From contig NZ_AUWY01000071.1 in the NCBI RefSeq assembly GCF_000447205.1, positions 1-64,000 on the forward strand: 64,000 nucleotides of DNA, in the 5' to 3' direction. A program made the position numbers and the translations under genes. The notes below the pieces were generated by a model. It was not told where the DNA came from, ran no database searches, and was given only the letters and a program-made list of their open reading frames with translations. The stretch comes from Sphingobium ummariense RL-3. Its GTDB lineage: Bacteria > Pseudomonadota > Alphaproteobacteria > Sphingomonadales > Sphingomonadaceae. This document shows positions 40,614-49,415 of the stretch, piece by piece; the stretch's first letter is position 1, and each line of letters opens with the position of its first letter.

Positions 40614-41885
40614 TCAGCGGAAATCCCAGCCCTGCTCGCCATGCTGCGCAATGTCGAGCCCGTCGGTTTCCTGCTGCGCATCCACGCGCATGGGAATGAC
40701 CATGGAGACGATCAGCGCGGCGATGGCTGAGCCGACCATGGCCCACAGCCCGACGATCGCGATGCCGACCAGCTGGCTGATTAGGGAGCCCGTCAAGGTG
40801 ATCCCCGTATCGAAACCCACGCCGCCCAGCAGCGGCAGCACGAAGATCGGCAGCAGCAGCATCCCGGTAATACCGCCCAGCCCGTGCAGGACGAACACGC
40901 CTGCGGGATCATCGACCCGGTGGCGTAGCGCACCCCAGCCGATGCGGCAGACGCAGGCTGTGACCGCACCAATCAACATCGCCCCACCAGTGCCCACCAG
41001 TGCAGCTGAAGCGGAAATCCCGGCTAGCCCTGCCATCGCACCCGCCGTCACACCGGTTGCGCTCGTCCGACCCGCCAGCAACCGGTCAAGAAATGCCCAG
41101 GCCAGCGCCGCCGTGCAGGCGGCGAAATGCATGTTCAGGATCGCCGCCGCCGCATCGTCGGTCGCGCCCAGCGCCCAGCCGCCGATGATGCCGGCCCAGC
41201 CGACCCACAGCAGCGCGCCGCCCGCCAGGCTCAGCACCGGCGCATGGCCGGGATCGGATGGCTCGCGCCGTCGCCCCGCAATCAGCGCCAGGGCAAGGGC
41301 GGAGAAGCCGGCCGTGCCCTGCACCACAAGTCCGCCCGCGAAATCCATCACTCCTGCGTCCGCGAGCCAGCCGCCGCCCCAGGCCCAATGTGCGATCGGC
41401 GCATAGACGATCAGCAGCCACAAGGGGGCGAAGCCGATTATCCAGCCGAAGCGCGCACGTTCCGCCACTGCGCCGATGAGGAGCGTTCCGCTGAAGAGCG
41501 CAAGCGTCATCTGGAACAGCACGAAGGCGGATTCAGGCACCGTCAGCCCGTCGCGCAGCACTCCCAGCCCGGTAAGCAGGAGGTTGCCGCCGCCTCCCAG
41601 CCAAGCGCTTCCCGGCGCGTAAGCCAGACTATATCCCGCAATTCCCCAGGCGAGCGAAATGCCGGCTATGGCTACCAGGCCCTGTGCCGCGACGGACAGC
41701 GCGTTGCGTACGTTCACTATGCCCGCATGGCGCAGCAGCAGGCCAGGAAGTGCCGCCAGCAGCACCAGCATAGCGCACAGGATCATCCAGCCGGTGTCGC
41801 CACTGTCGGCAGCTGCGACCTGGGCCAAGGCAGGGGAGGGCAGAACCGAGGCGACAAAAATGGGCAGGGCGGCAGCAGGGCGCAT
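40614..41885 (-). CDS. amt: Ammonium transporter (Amt/Mep/Rh family), altered pore residue
   Basis: A 423-residue protein with a signal-like N-terminus and 11 membrane helices. Amt motifs are present: VLFQMTLALFSGTLLIGAVAE (the FQ-gate region), PIAHWAWGGGWL, and DDPAGVFVLHGLGGITG. The second pore histidine lies in VLHGLGG, but the first, normally in DFAGGxVVH, is glutamine here (Q189 in DFAGGLVVQGTAG, codon CAG at 41321-41319). Both histidines are normally needed for proton/ammonia relay. No glnK gene lies next to it, unlike most amtB genes. Confidence 0.88.
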   Translation of the reverse strand: MRPAAALPIFVASVLPSPALAQVAAADSGDTGWMILCAMLVLLAALPGLLLRHAGIVNVRNALSVAAQGLVAIAGISLAWGIAGYSLAYAPGSAWLGGGGNLLLTGLGVLRDGLTVPESAFVLFQMTLALFSGTLLIGAVAERARFGWIIGFAPLWLLIVYAPIAHWAWGGGWLADAGVMDFAGGLVVQGTAGFSALALALIAGRRREPSDPGHAPVLSLAGGALLWVGWAGIIGGWALGATDDAAAAILNMHFAACTAALAWAFLDRLLAGRTSATGVTAGAMAGLAGISASAALVGTGGAMLIGAVTACVCRIGWGALRHRVDDPAGVFVLHGLGGITGMLLLPIFVLPLLGGVGFDTGITLTGSLISQLVGIAIVGLWAMVGSAIAALIVSMVIPMRVDAQQETDGLDIAQHGEQGWDFR

Positions 41886-42042
41886 GGTGAGGTCCGCTAA
41901 GGTTATCGGCGCCTTTTCTAAACCGGCGTGGGTAAAGACTTCGATAAGCCGCAGGGAGCGCAGAGATGTCTTCGCGGTGGCGGCTTTCGCGGCGTTACGA
42001 ACAATGCCCTGGACGACCTATGCCGACCGTTGGCAGGCGGGC

Positions 42043-42768
42043 CTAGTAATCCTCACCCCCGCACGAGACGCGTCCGGTCCCCCGATTGTCGACCGTGCAC
42101 GCCGCCTTTCCTGCCACCATCACATCGCCGGAGCCAGCGGCGATCACCTTGGCTGCGACGTCGGCTGTCAGCGCGATGCTGCCGGCGCCTTCATTGCCCA
42201 CAATCGCCTGCCGCGTGCGCAGCCCCTCCGCCAGCACGGCACCCGGTCCGGATACATGGATTTCCGCCACGCCAGCCTGTCCATTGAGCACGGCCTTGCC
42301 GCCCCCCGCCAGGTTCAGGAACAACTGGTCGAGCTGCACGGCACCGACCGTCAGATCGCCGTTGCCGCCGATCGCGATCTGGCCCCGCTGCCCCTTCATC
42401 CGATCAACCGACACCGATCCGCCCCCAGACAGGATGATCCGGCCGATCTCTCCCGTCGACATGCGCAGCGTCGCTCCGCCCGGGGCCTTCGCCCCGGCTT
42501 GTCCTCGTTCCATCGATATGGTCAGCAACCGTCCCGACACATCGACCCGCAGCCGGTCGAGCGCCGCTTGATCTCCTTCCGCCCGGGCGGACACACCGCC
42601 GCCTGTCGTGATGACCACCGTCACCGGCGCATCTACCCGAACCGCGTCAAAGCTCGTGATCGTATAACCGCGTGTCGCCGCCTGCGCCGGCGCGACAAGC
42701 CCCAAGGTCGCGCAGAGCGTCAGGGCGCGCAACGCGCCTCGCCGGATCCCATGACGCTGCTCTTGCAC
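42043..42768 (-). CDS. GIN-domain (DUF2807) exported protein
   Basis: About 241 residues with a signal peptide (LRALTLCATLGLVAPAQA) and a Head-GIN beta-helix domain made of short repeating strands, such as IGRIILSGGGSVSVDRMKGQ and VHVSGPG-like repeats. The putative adhesin domain has no known function. The GTG start at 42768 makes it overlap its neighbour by 49 bases; a TTG at 42732 with GAGG upstream would cut this to 13 and may be the true start. It follows a second GIN-domain gene on the same strand, so the pair probably work together. Confidence 0.75.
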   Translation of the reverse strand: MQEQRHGIRRGALRALTLCATLGLVAPAQAATRGYTITSFDAVRVDAPVTVVITTGGGVSARAEGDQAALDRLRVDVSGRLLTISMERGQAGAKAPGGATLRMSTGEIGRIILSGGGSVSVDRMKGQRGQIAIGGNGDLTVGAVQLDQLFLNLAGGGKAVLNGQAGVAEIHVSGPGAVLAEGLRTRQAIVGNEGAGSIALTADVAAKVIAAGSGDVMVAGKAACTVDNRGTGRVSCGGEDY

Positions 42769-43460
42769 TGTGCCCTGCCTTTCACCGTGACGTTGCCCGA
42801 GCCCATGATGCTGATGTCGACCGGCCCATCCGACGCGAAATCGCTGTTGCCCGATCCAAGGATGGATACCTTGGCCCGACGGACGTGCAATCCCTTGCCG
42901 GCAAAATTGCCCGATCCGGTGACGGAGACCTCGGCCGTTTCGGCAGTGCCGCCCATCGACAGATCGCCCGATCCGGTGATCTCCGCGTCCAGCGTCCCGA
43001 CCTTTGCCGCGCCGACCTTAAGATTTCCTGAGCCGGTCAGCTCCGCCTCCAGCGACGCGCCTTCCGCCTTGTCGACCTCCACGTCGCCTGATCCTGTGAG
43101 AGAGATGTCGTCCAGACGCGGCAGGGTGACGCGGATGGTCGCACCATTGCCCTCGCTCCAGCCGAGGCCGAACCGCTTCTTCCGACCGATTTCCAGCGTG
43201 TCGCCATCCACACGGATGTCGAGCCGCTGCAGTACCTTGGGATCACCCTCGGCCTTCACCGAGAAACCGCTACCGATGGTGATGATGACGTCGTCCGGGC
43301 CGGTGGCATCGATGCCGGTGAAGTTTTTCAGGCTGCCCCAGTCCTGCGGCGCGGTGCTGTCCGATTCGGTGCCATGTCGTTCTGCACCTTGCGAACATCC
43401 GGCCGGAACCAGCGCGAGGCCGACAAGCATCAAGGCGGGCAGGAAAGTGAGGCGAGGCAT
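42720..43460 (-). CDS. GIN-domain (DUF2807) lipoprotein
   Basis: About 246 residues. The signal (PRLTFLPALMLVGLALVPAGC) ends in a lipobox, so it is membrane-anchored. The mature part is a beta-helix in which the unit (S/T)GSG(D/N) recurs at least seven times at roughly 18-20 residue spacing: LTGSGDVEV, LTGSGNLKV, ITGSGDLSM, VTGSGNFAG, LGSGNSDFA, MGSGNVTV, MGSGEARC. The ATG at 43460 is preceded by GGAG; two earlier in-frame ATGs exist. Role unknown. Confidence 0.78.
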   Translation of the reverse strand: MPRLTFLPALMLVGLALVPAGCSQGAERHGTESDSTAPQDWGSLKNFTGIDATGPDDVIITIGSGFSVKAEGDPKVLQRLDIRVDGDTLEIGRKKRFGLGWSEGNGATIRVTLPRLDDISLTGSGDVEVDKAEGASLEAELTGSGNLKVGAAKVGTLDAEITGSGDLSMGGTAETAEVSVTGSGNFAGKGLHVRRAKVSILGSGNSDFASDGPVDISIMGSGNVTVKGRAQCKSSVMGSGEARCAP

Positions 43461-43579
43461 CTGCATCTCCATACTGTGTTGTTCATGTAATACGCCATCT
43501 CGATGGCGGTTCCAACCCCCTTGTTCGTCGGACGAGAGCAGGCAAATATGGCAGCCTTCCACAACAGGATCTCACCGAT

Positions 43580-45184
43580 ATGCTCCGTGCTTCTCTTGGT
43601 CTTTCCCTGCTTCCCGTCCTGCTGGCTACTACGGCGACCGCGCAGGGAGGCGCGGCGTCTGCCCAGGGCGATGCAGGCGCCGCCTGGAGGCGCCATGTGG
43701 AGATCCTGGCAGCTGACGACATGGAGGGCCGGGGAACCGGCACGCCGGGCTACGACCGCGCGGCCGACTATGTGATCGCCCAGTTTCGGCGGATCGGCCT
43801 GAAGCCTGGCGGGATCGACGGCTTCAAGCAACCAGTCGCTTTCGTGGAGCAGATCGTCCAGTCGGACCGGAGCAGCGCGTCGTTGATCGGCGCGCAGGGA
43901 GAAACGCCGCTAGCGGTGCCGGGTGACCTCATCTTTTCGGGCGGCGGCGGCCCGGTGCCGGAAAGCATCGATGCCCCCATGGTCTTTGCGGGCTACGGCC
44001 TCCATCTGCCGGACGCGGGCTATGACGATTTCGCGGGGCTGGACGTGCGCGGCAAGATCGTCGTCGTGATATCGGGCGGTCCTTCAGCCCTGTCGGGCGC
44101 GCTGAAGTCCCACGCCCGGTCGGAACGGGCGACCTGGCTCGCCTCGCAGGGGGCGCTAGGGCTGATCAGCCTGGTGACGCCCAAGCAGGTGGAAATTCCC
44201 TGGAACCGCCGTGTGAACCTGGCCGGGGCGCCCGCGCTTTATTTCGCCGATGCGGTGTTGCGCGAAACTCAGGAGCCCTTCCTCGGCGCCCAGCTGGATC
44301 CCGCCAAGTCGGCGCTGCTCTTCGCCGGATCGGGCCAGGACTTCGCGAAGATCGCCGACGCGGCCGATGCGTCGGCGCCCATCAAGGGCTTTGCCCTGAC
44401 CCAGCGGTTCAAGGCGCAGGTCGCGGCCCAGCGGCGCGATGTCGCCTCGTCCAACATCGTCGCCGTCCTGCCGGGCAGCGATCCCAGGCTGAAAAGCGAG
44501 TATGTCGTCCTGTCCGCCCACCTCGACGGCTACGGCATCGGCACGTCCGTGAACGGCGACGGCATCTACAACGGGGCGCTCGACAACGCATCGGGCGTCG
44601 CCAGCCTGATCGAGATCGCCAAGGCACTGAAGGCGGGCAAGGAGAAGCCGAAGCGCTCCATCCTCTTCGCCATCGTCACGGCGGAAGAAAAGGGCCTGCT
44701 CGGTGCGCGCTATTTCGCGAAGCGGCCAACGGTGCCGCAGCAGGCAATCGTCGCCGACCTCAATTTCGACATGGCACTGCCGATCTTCCCTCTGAAGGCG
44801 GTCACACCCATCGGCTATGACCAGAGCTCGCTGGGCAAGGATGCAGAGGCGGTGAGCGCGCAGATGGGCCTGCCGATCTGGCCGGACCCGTTCCCGGATC
44901 GCAACGTCTTCATCCGTTCTGATCAATATGCCTTCATTCGCGAAGGCATCCCCGCGCTATTTTTCAAATATGGGTTCAAGGCCGGCACGCCGGAGGCGGA
45001 AGTGGAGAAGGCCTGGCGGGCCAACATCTACCATTCGCCATCCGACGATCCGAAGCAGTCGGTCATGCCTGCAGAGACAGCCAAGCTGAATGCCTATGTC
45101 ACCGCCGTCGCCCTGCGGGTCGCGAACAGCCCCCGGCGTCCGGCCTGGAACGACGACAGCTTCTTCAAGCGGTTCGCGAAATGA
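43580..45184 (+). CDS. M28 family metallopeptidase, exported
   Basis: A 534-residue zinc peptidase with a signal peptide (LRASLGLSLLPVLLATTATA). An insert of the PA type (about residues 120-190) splits the catalytic domain. Zinc ligands: H in VLSAHLDGYG, D in NGALDNASGVA, E-E pair in IVTAEEKGLLGA, D in LNFDMALPI and H in NIYHSPSDD. It trims peptides in the periplasm or outside. It is divergent from the GIN-domain genes and convergent with the S9 peptidase, leaving 18 bases. Confidence 0.9.
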   Translation: MLRASLGLSLLPVLLATTATAQGGAASAQGDAGAAWRRHVEILAADDMEGRGTGTPGYDRAADYVIAQFRRIGLKPGGIDGFKQPVAFVEQIVQSDRSSASLIGAQGETPLAVPGDLIFSGGGGPVPESIDAPMVFAGYGLHLPDAGYDDFAGLDVRGKIVVVISGGPSALSGALKSHARSERATWLASQGALGLISLVTPKQVEIPWNRRVNLAGAPALYFADAVLRETQEPFLGAQLDPAKSALLFAGSGQDFAKIADAADASAPIKGFALTQRFKAQVAAQRRDVASSNIVAVLPGSDPRLKSEYVVLSAHLDGYGIGTSVNGDGIYNGALDNASGVASLIEIAKALKAGKEKPKRSILFAIVTAEEKGLLGARYFAKRPTVPQQAIVADLNFDMALPIFPLKAVTPIGYDQSSLGKDAEAVSAQMGLPIWPDPFPDRNVFIRSDQYAFIREGIPALFFKYGFKAGTPEAEVEKAWRANIYHSPSDDPKQSVMPAETAKLNAYVTAVALRVANSPRRPAWNDDSFFKRFAK

Positions 45185-45202
45185 CGGCCAGGCGGCGAGC
45201 CG

Positions 45203-47248
45203 CTATTGAGGGGCGGCTTTCCCGCGATAGCGATCGAACCAGGCTATGATGGCCGCCGCCTTGGCGGCGGACTGCGACGGGCGGGCGGCGATGCCGCCAT
45301 GGCTGGCGCCGGGCACCTTCACCAGCGCAGTCGGCACCCCCTGGATCTGCAGCGCTGCATAATATTGCTCCGCCTCGCTGACCGGGGTCCGATAGTCCTC
45401 GCTGCCGACTACGACAAGCGTGGGTGTCTTGACGTTCCCGACCAGGCTGAGCGGCGATCGGCTCCAGTAACCCATCGGATCTTCCCAAGGTTTCTTGGGG
45501 AACCAGTAGCGCGAGGTGAAAAGGGTATTGTCCATGGTCAGCGCCTCGCTGATCCAGTTGATGACCGGCTTCTGCGTGGCTGCGCCTTTGAAGCGATCGG
45601 TCTTTCCGACGATCCAGCTCGTCAGCACGCCACCGCCCGATCCGCCTGTCACGAACAGATTGCCCGGATCGGCGACGCCCGACGCGATCGCTGCATCGAC
45701 CGCTGCCATCAGGTCGCCATAATCGTCGCCGGGATATTTATGATGGATGAGTTGGGCGAATGCCTCGCCATAGGACGTCGAGCCCCGTGGGTTGGTGTAG
45801 AGCACGGCATAGCCGGCGGCCGCATAGAGCTGGTCATCGGTCGAGAAATGGGGGCCATAGGCAGTGTGCGGGCCGCCATGGATCTCCAGCACCAGTGGAA
45901 CGCGCGTGCCCGGCTGGTATCCTGGCGGGGTGATGAGCCACGCAGGCACCTCGCGCCCGTCCGGCGCCTTGACCGCCAGCTCGCGAACCTGACCCAGCGT
46001 CTTGGACGCCAGGAAGCCTTCGTTGAGATGGGTGAGCTGGCGGGCCTTGCTGCCGGTCAGCACGGACAGTTCGGCCGGCTGAAGAGCGGAGCCGCTGGTA
46101 AAAGCAATTGCGCCGCCCTTCGACACGGTGAATTCGCCACCGCTATAGGGACGATCGAATGCGGTGCCGGTAAGGCCGCTCGCAAGCTCCGTGACCTTGC
46201 CATCGAGGGTGATGCGCGCAACCCGGTTGACCCCGCGTTCGTCATATTGGGCATAGAGCGAGCGGCTGTCGGCCGCCCAGACGGCGCGATCGATGCTGCC
46301 ATCGAAACCGGCGGTGATCGCGCGAGGCGCACTGCCGTCGCGGTTCATGACGTAGAGCAGCGTGTTCTGATAGGACAGGCGCTTGTCGTCGAAGCCGAGA
46401 TAGGCGATCTTCGATCCGTCGGGAGAGACCACCGGCGCGCCATCGGGGCCTTCGCGGCTGGTAAGCGGTGCGATCGCGCCCGAAGCCACGTCCAGCGCAT
46501 AGATTTCCGGGTCGAAGACATTATGCTGCCAATCGGGCTTGCGCACTGCGCTGAAAAGCAGGGTACGGCCGTCGGGCGTCCAGCTCAGCGGCCCGCCGTC
46601 CTGATAATCGCCGAAGCTCAGTTGACGGGGCGGTCCGCCGTCCGCCGAAACCAGGAAGATATGGTCGTAGCCCGGCTGGACATAGCCGCCACCATCATTG
46701 CGATAATCGACGCGGTCGATGACTTCGAGCGGCTTGGCCCACTCGGCGCCCTCGGGCTTGTCGGGCGCTTTGCCGAGCTTCATCGGCTCGCCTGGGACAC
46801 GCATGATATAGGCGATGCTGCGGCCGTCGGGCGACCAAGTAACCGATTGCGGGCTGTCGGGCAGGGTGGTGATGCGAACCACAGCGTCGCTGTCCATCCA
46901 GCGCACGAAGAGCTGAGCATTCCCTTTCGGATCCTGGGCAATATAAGCGAGCCGCTTGCCGTCGGGCGACCAGCGGGGCTGGCTCGCGTCGGGGACGAGT
47001 GGGCGCTGCGCCCCCGTCGCGGTATCGACCAGCCAGATCGCGCCCTTCTGCCGATCCGTCATGATGTCGCCCTGGCGGCGCACATAGGCGACCGTCTTGC
47101 CGTCCGGGCTGATCTGAGGGTCTGCCGCAACCTGAAGCGCGAAGATATCGCGGCCCTCGAAACGGGAGGCCGGGGCGGTCTGGGCAGAGACGGACATGGG
47201 CAGCAGCGCCGCGCCGAGAAGCAGCGCGGGCAGAGTCTTGTGCAGCAT
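45203..47248 (-). CDS. S9 family serine peptidase, exported
   Basis: A 681-residue enzyme with a signal peptide (LHKTLPALLLGAALLPMSVSA). The N-terminal part is a WD40-like beta-propeller with repeated strands such as SPDGKTVAYVRRQ, SPDGKRLAYIAQD and SPDGRSIAYIMR. The C-terminal peptidase has the nucleophile Ser in VTGGSGGGVLTSW, Asp in VGSEDYRTPVSEA and His in PGASHGGIAARP. It resembles dipeptidyl aminopeptidase/acylaminoacyl-peptidases. It is often paired with a second secreted peptidase, as here with M28. Confidence 0.9.
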   Translation of the reverse strand: MLHKTLPALLLGAALLPMSVSAQTAPASRFEGRDIFALQVAADPQISPDGKTVAYVRRQGDIMTDRQKGAIWLVDTATGAQRPLVPDASQPRWSPDGKRLAYIAQDPKGNAQLFVRWMDSDAVVRITTLPDSPQSVTWSPDGRSIAYIMRVPGEPMKLGKAPDKPEGAEWAKPLEVIDRVDYRNDGGGYVQPGYDHIFLVSADGGPPRQLSFGDYQDGGPLSWTPDGRTLLFSAVRKPDWQHNVFDPEIYALDVASGAIAPLTSREGPDGAPVVSPDGSKIAYLGFDDKRLSYQNTLLYVMNRDGSAPRAITAGFDGSIDRAVWAADSRSLYAQYDERGVNRVARITLDGKVTELASGLTGTAFDRPYSGGEFTVSKGGAIAFTSGSALQPAELSVLTGSKARQLTHLNEGFLASKTLGQVRELAVKAPDGREVPAWLITPPGYQPGTRVPLVLEIHGGPHTAYGPHFSTDDQLYAAAGYAVLYTNPRGSTSYGEAFAQLIHHKYPGDDYGDLMAAVDAAIASGVADPGNLFVTGGSGGGVLTSWIVGKTDRFKGAATQKPVINWISEALTMDNTLFTSRYWFPKKPWEDPMGYWSRSPLSLVGNVKTPTLVVVGSEDYRTPVSEAEQYYAALQIQGVPTALVKVPGASHGGIAARPSQSAAKAAAIIAWFDRYRGKAAPQ

Positions 47249-47349
47249 GGATGGACCTCAAGCGGTTTCAATGCGGCCAGACTTGCCTGTTTCTGCCCCG
47301 TTTTCAAGCGGAACGGTTTGTCCCATCCCGCCCTGCTCGCGCCGAAACA

Positions 47350-47390
47350 GTCGAAGGCCCCTTCCTTTCTTAAAGGAAGGGGCCTTCGAC
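47350..47390. terminator. Nineteen-pair hairpin, likely terminator
   Basis: A perfect 19-base-pair stem (47350-47368 with 47372-47390) around a CTT loop, 25 bases after the stop of the 416-residue protein gene on the minus strand. The stem includes AAGGAAGGGGCC. A strict T-run is missing outside the stem, but T-rich bases lie within its end. Confidence 0.65.
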
Positions 47391-47414
47391 AGTTCTCTCC
47401 CTGAGGACAGGAGG

Positions 47415-48665
47415 TCAGCAGCCCGAGCCCATGGCGCCCGCCAGCATTCCGCCCAGGCCGCTGCCGCATTTCTTCTTCTTCGGGGCAGGGCGCTGCTGCT
47501 GAGCCCCCTCTGGCTCATCCTCGTCGCCGCCGCGCTGGCTCATCATCGCGCCCATGTCGGGGCCGTTCAGCATCCACATGGTGTTGGCGCGATAGCGGAC
47601 GCGGGCGATCCATTCGGGTTTCCAGATGATCTTGGGATCGGCTGGGCGAGGCGGGTAGACGAAGTTCGCCTCGGGCCCATAGGCATAAAGCGTCCCCATC
47701 ATGAACTCGCCGCCCGATTGCTGGACCTCGGCCGGGACGGTGCAGCTGGTCTGCGTCGGCGGCATCACGATCTTCTTGCCGATCAGCGACTGGACCGCGG
47801 CGGGCGACAGCCAGTCCCAGACGGGGCCGCCGAAGGCCTGGCTGGCCGACGACGCCCACCAGACCATGTCGCCGCCCTCTTTGGCGCTGAACACCCAGGC
47901 ATAATAGCCTGTCGCCTTCGGCACTGCGTTCCAGGTCAATTCGGTTGCACCGCCCGCCGCAGCGCGCGAACGGCCGGTGATCGGCGGCATGAAGTCCTGA
48001 TTGAGTGCGAACTTGATCTCCGGCGCGTAGTTGCCGGCGATGCGGTGGTCGCCGATCAGCGAAGCATCCGGGCCCACAACCTTGCGGGTCTGTCCATTGG
48101 GCCATTCGCCATAGGTCTTGCTGTTGTTGAAACGCACCTGCCATTCCTGCGGCACGCTGCCCGCGTTCATGTAAAGGCCGGGCGGAATCTGCCCCTTCGC
48201 GACCTTGGCGAAGTCGACGACCACTGGCTGGCCGGCAGCCGCCTTCGCGCCGCAGCCCCAGTAGATAAGCAGACGGCCCTTCGGACGCTCACCGGGGATG
48301 GTCTCGCCCTCGCTGGGCGTGACGCGCGGGGTGACGAGCGGGACGGAAGCGCCCAGCCCGGCGATGGCGGGCATGAAATGGTCGGCCTTGGGGGCGCCTC
48401 CGGCAGGCGCCTGGGTTGAACCGAGGCGCAGCACCAGCTCATGCATGGCCTGGTTGCCGCGGCCGCCGAACATCATGCCCATCGCGCCGCCCATGCCGCC
48501 ACCGCCGCCGGCCATCGCCGCCATGCCGGACATGGTGCCGACATCCATGGAATAGCGGGCGATGGGACCACCATTTTGCTGGCTCGAACCCGGTGTGGCG
48601 AGGAAAGCGAGAGGAGAAAGGCAAAGAACGCCGCGAGCGAAGCGCGGAGAAAGAAAATGACGCAC
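47415..48665 (-). CDS. Exported protein of unknown function, Gly/Met-rich N-terminus
   Basis: A 416-residue protein. After a signal-like start (FARGVLCLSPLAFLATPG) there is a Gly/Met tract (GMAAMAGGGGGMGGAMGMMF). The middle contains repeated Trp- and Pro-rich strands, for example GRLLIYWGCGAKAAAGQPVV and ATGYYAWVFSAKEGGDMVWW. It ends with a lysine run and Gly-rich tail with two cysteines (KKKKCGSGLGG, GSGC). I do not recognise the family, though sphingomonads hold similar proteins. The gene is 5' of a strong hairpin and otherwise stands alone on the minus strand. Confidence 0.65.
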   Translation of the reverse strand: MRHFLSPRFARGVLCLSPLAFLATPGSSQQNGGPIARYSMDVGTMSGMAAMAGGGGGMGGAMGMMFGGRGNQAMHELVLRLGSTQAPAGGAPKADHFMPAIAGLGASVPLVTPRVTPSEGETIPGERPKGRLLIYWGCGAKAAAGQPVVVDFAKVAKGQIPPGLYMNAGSVPQEWQVRFNNSKTYGEWPNGQTRKVVGPDASLIGDHRIAGNYAPEIKFALNQDFMPPITGRSRAAAGGATELTWNAVPKATGYYAWVFSAKEGGDMVWWASSASQAFGGPVWDWLSPAAVQSLIGKKIVMPPTQTSCTVPAEVQQSGGEFMMGTLYAYGPEANFVYPPRPADPKIIWKPEWIARVRYRANTMWMLNGPDMGAMMSQRGGDEDEPEGAQQQRPAPKKKKCGSGLGGMLAGAMGSGC

Positions 48666-48758
48666 GACATCTGTTCCTTGATCGTTGCGGAAGAGATGCG
48701 ACCTTTTTTCTGGAAGACGGCATGTAGCAGAGATTGCCGTGGCGGGGGAGGGGAAAGC

Positions 48759-49415
48759 TCAGGCGCGGCGAAAGGAACCGTAGCATAGGAAATGCGCGAT
48801 CTGGTCCGCGACGGTGCGACTGTAGATCATTGCCGTGTGCGCGACGGGCATCACCAGATGATCGCTTTCACCGGGGCAGTGGGTCGCGGCGACACTGACC
48901 TTGCCGTCATTGGGTGCGCGGAAGAGAAAGGCAGGGATCGCCCCGACCATCGGACGGTCACCGGCGATGATGCCGAGTGGATAGTCGACTGTGCCGAACA
49001 ACGCCTGCGTGGCGGGGTCGCGATGCGTGCGAAGTAGGGCGCTGGCCTGGTTCAGGATCGGGCGGTCGAGGCGCAGCCGATAGCAAAGGTCTGCCAGTTC
49101 GCTGCCGCCATGGGGCGTACCGAGCATGACGACGCGGCCGAGATGGCCGGGGCTGTGGCGGGTGAGATAGGCGCGCAACAGCAGGCCGCCCATCGAGTGG
49201 CCGACGAAATGAACGGCGGATGCTTCCTGCACCGCGCTGACTGCGATGCGGTGATGGAGATGATCGAGGACGCGGGTGATCGGCCAGCGCCAGCTGGGAT
49301 AGCCGATGTTGGCGACATCATAGCCGGACTCGCGCAGGCGGCGGGCGAGTAGGGCGGTTTGAAGCGGGTGGCCGCCGAAGCCGTGAAGAAGGATGACGGA
49401 TTCAGGACCGGGCAT
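48759..49415 (-). CDS. Alpha/beta hydrolase, lipase-like
   Basis: About 218 residues. It begins PGPESVILLHGFGGHPLQT with the oxyanion HG, has the nucleophile Ser in HFVGHSMGGLLLRAYL and the TPHGGSELAD loop seen in triacylglycerol-lipase-like enzymes; the final histidine is likely in MPVAHTAMIY. There is no signal peptide. The start at ATG 49415 (or 49424) overlaps the preceding gene by 14-23 bases, so the two are translated together. Confidence 0.75.
   Translation of the reverse strand: MPGPESVILLHGFGGHPLQTALLARRLRESGYDVANIGYPSWRWPITRVLDHLHHRIAVSAVQEASAVHFVGHSMGGLLLRAYLTRHSPGHLGRVVMLGTPHGGSELADLCYRLRLDRPILNQASALLRTHRDPATQALFGTVDYPLGIIAGDRPMVGAIPAFLFRAPNDGKVSVAATHCPGESDHLVMPVAHTAMIYSRTVADQIAHFLCYGSFRRA

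Noticed and set aside
45206-47404. A 732-codon open frame antisense to the S9 peptidase
   Set aside because: The sense strand has all catalytic motifs and a signal peptide; the antisense frame shows none.
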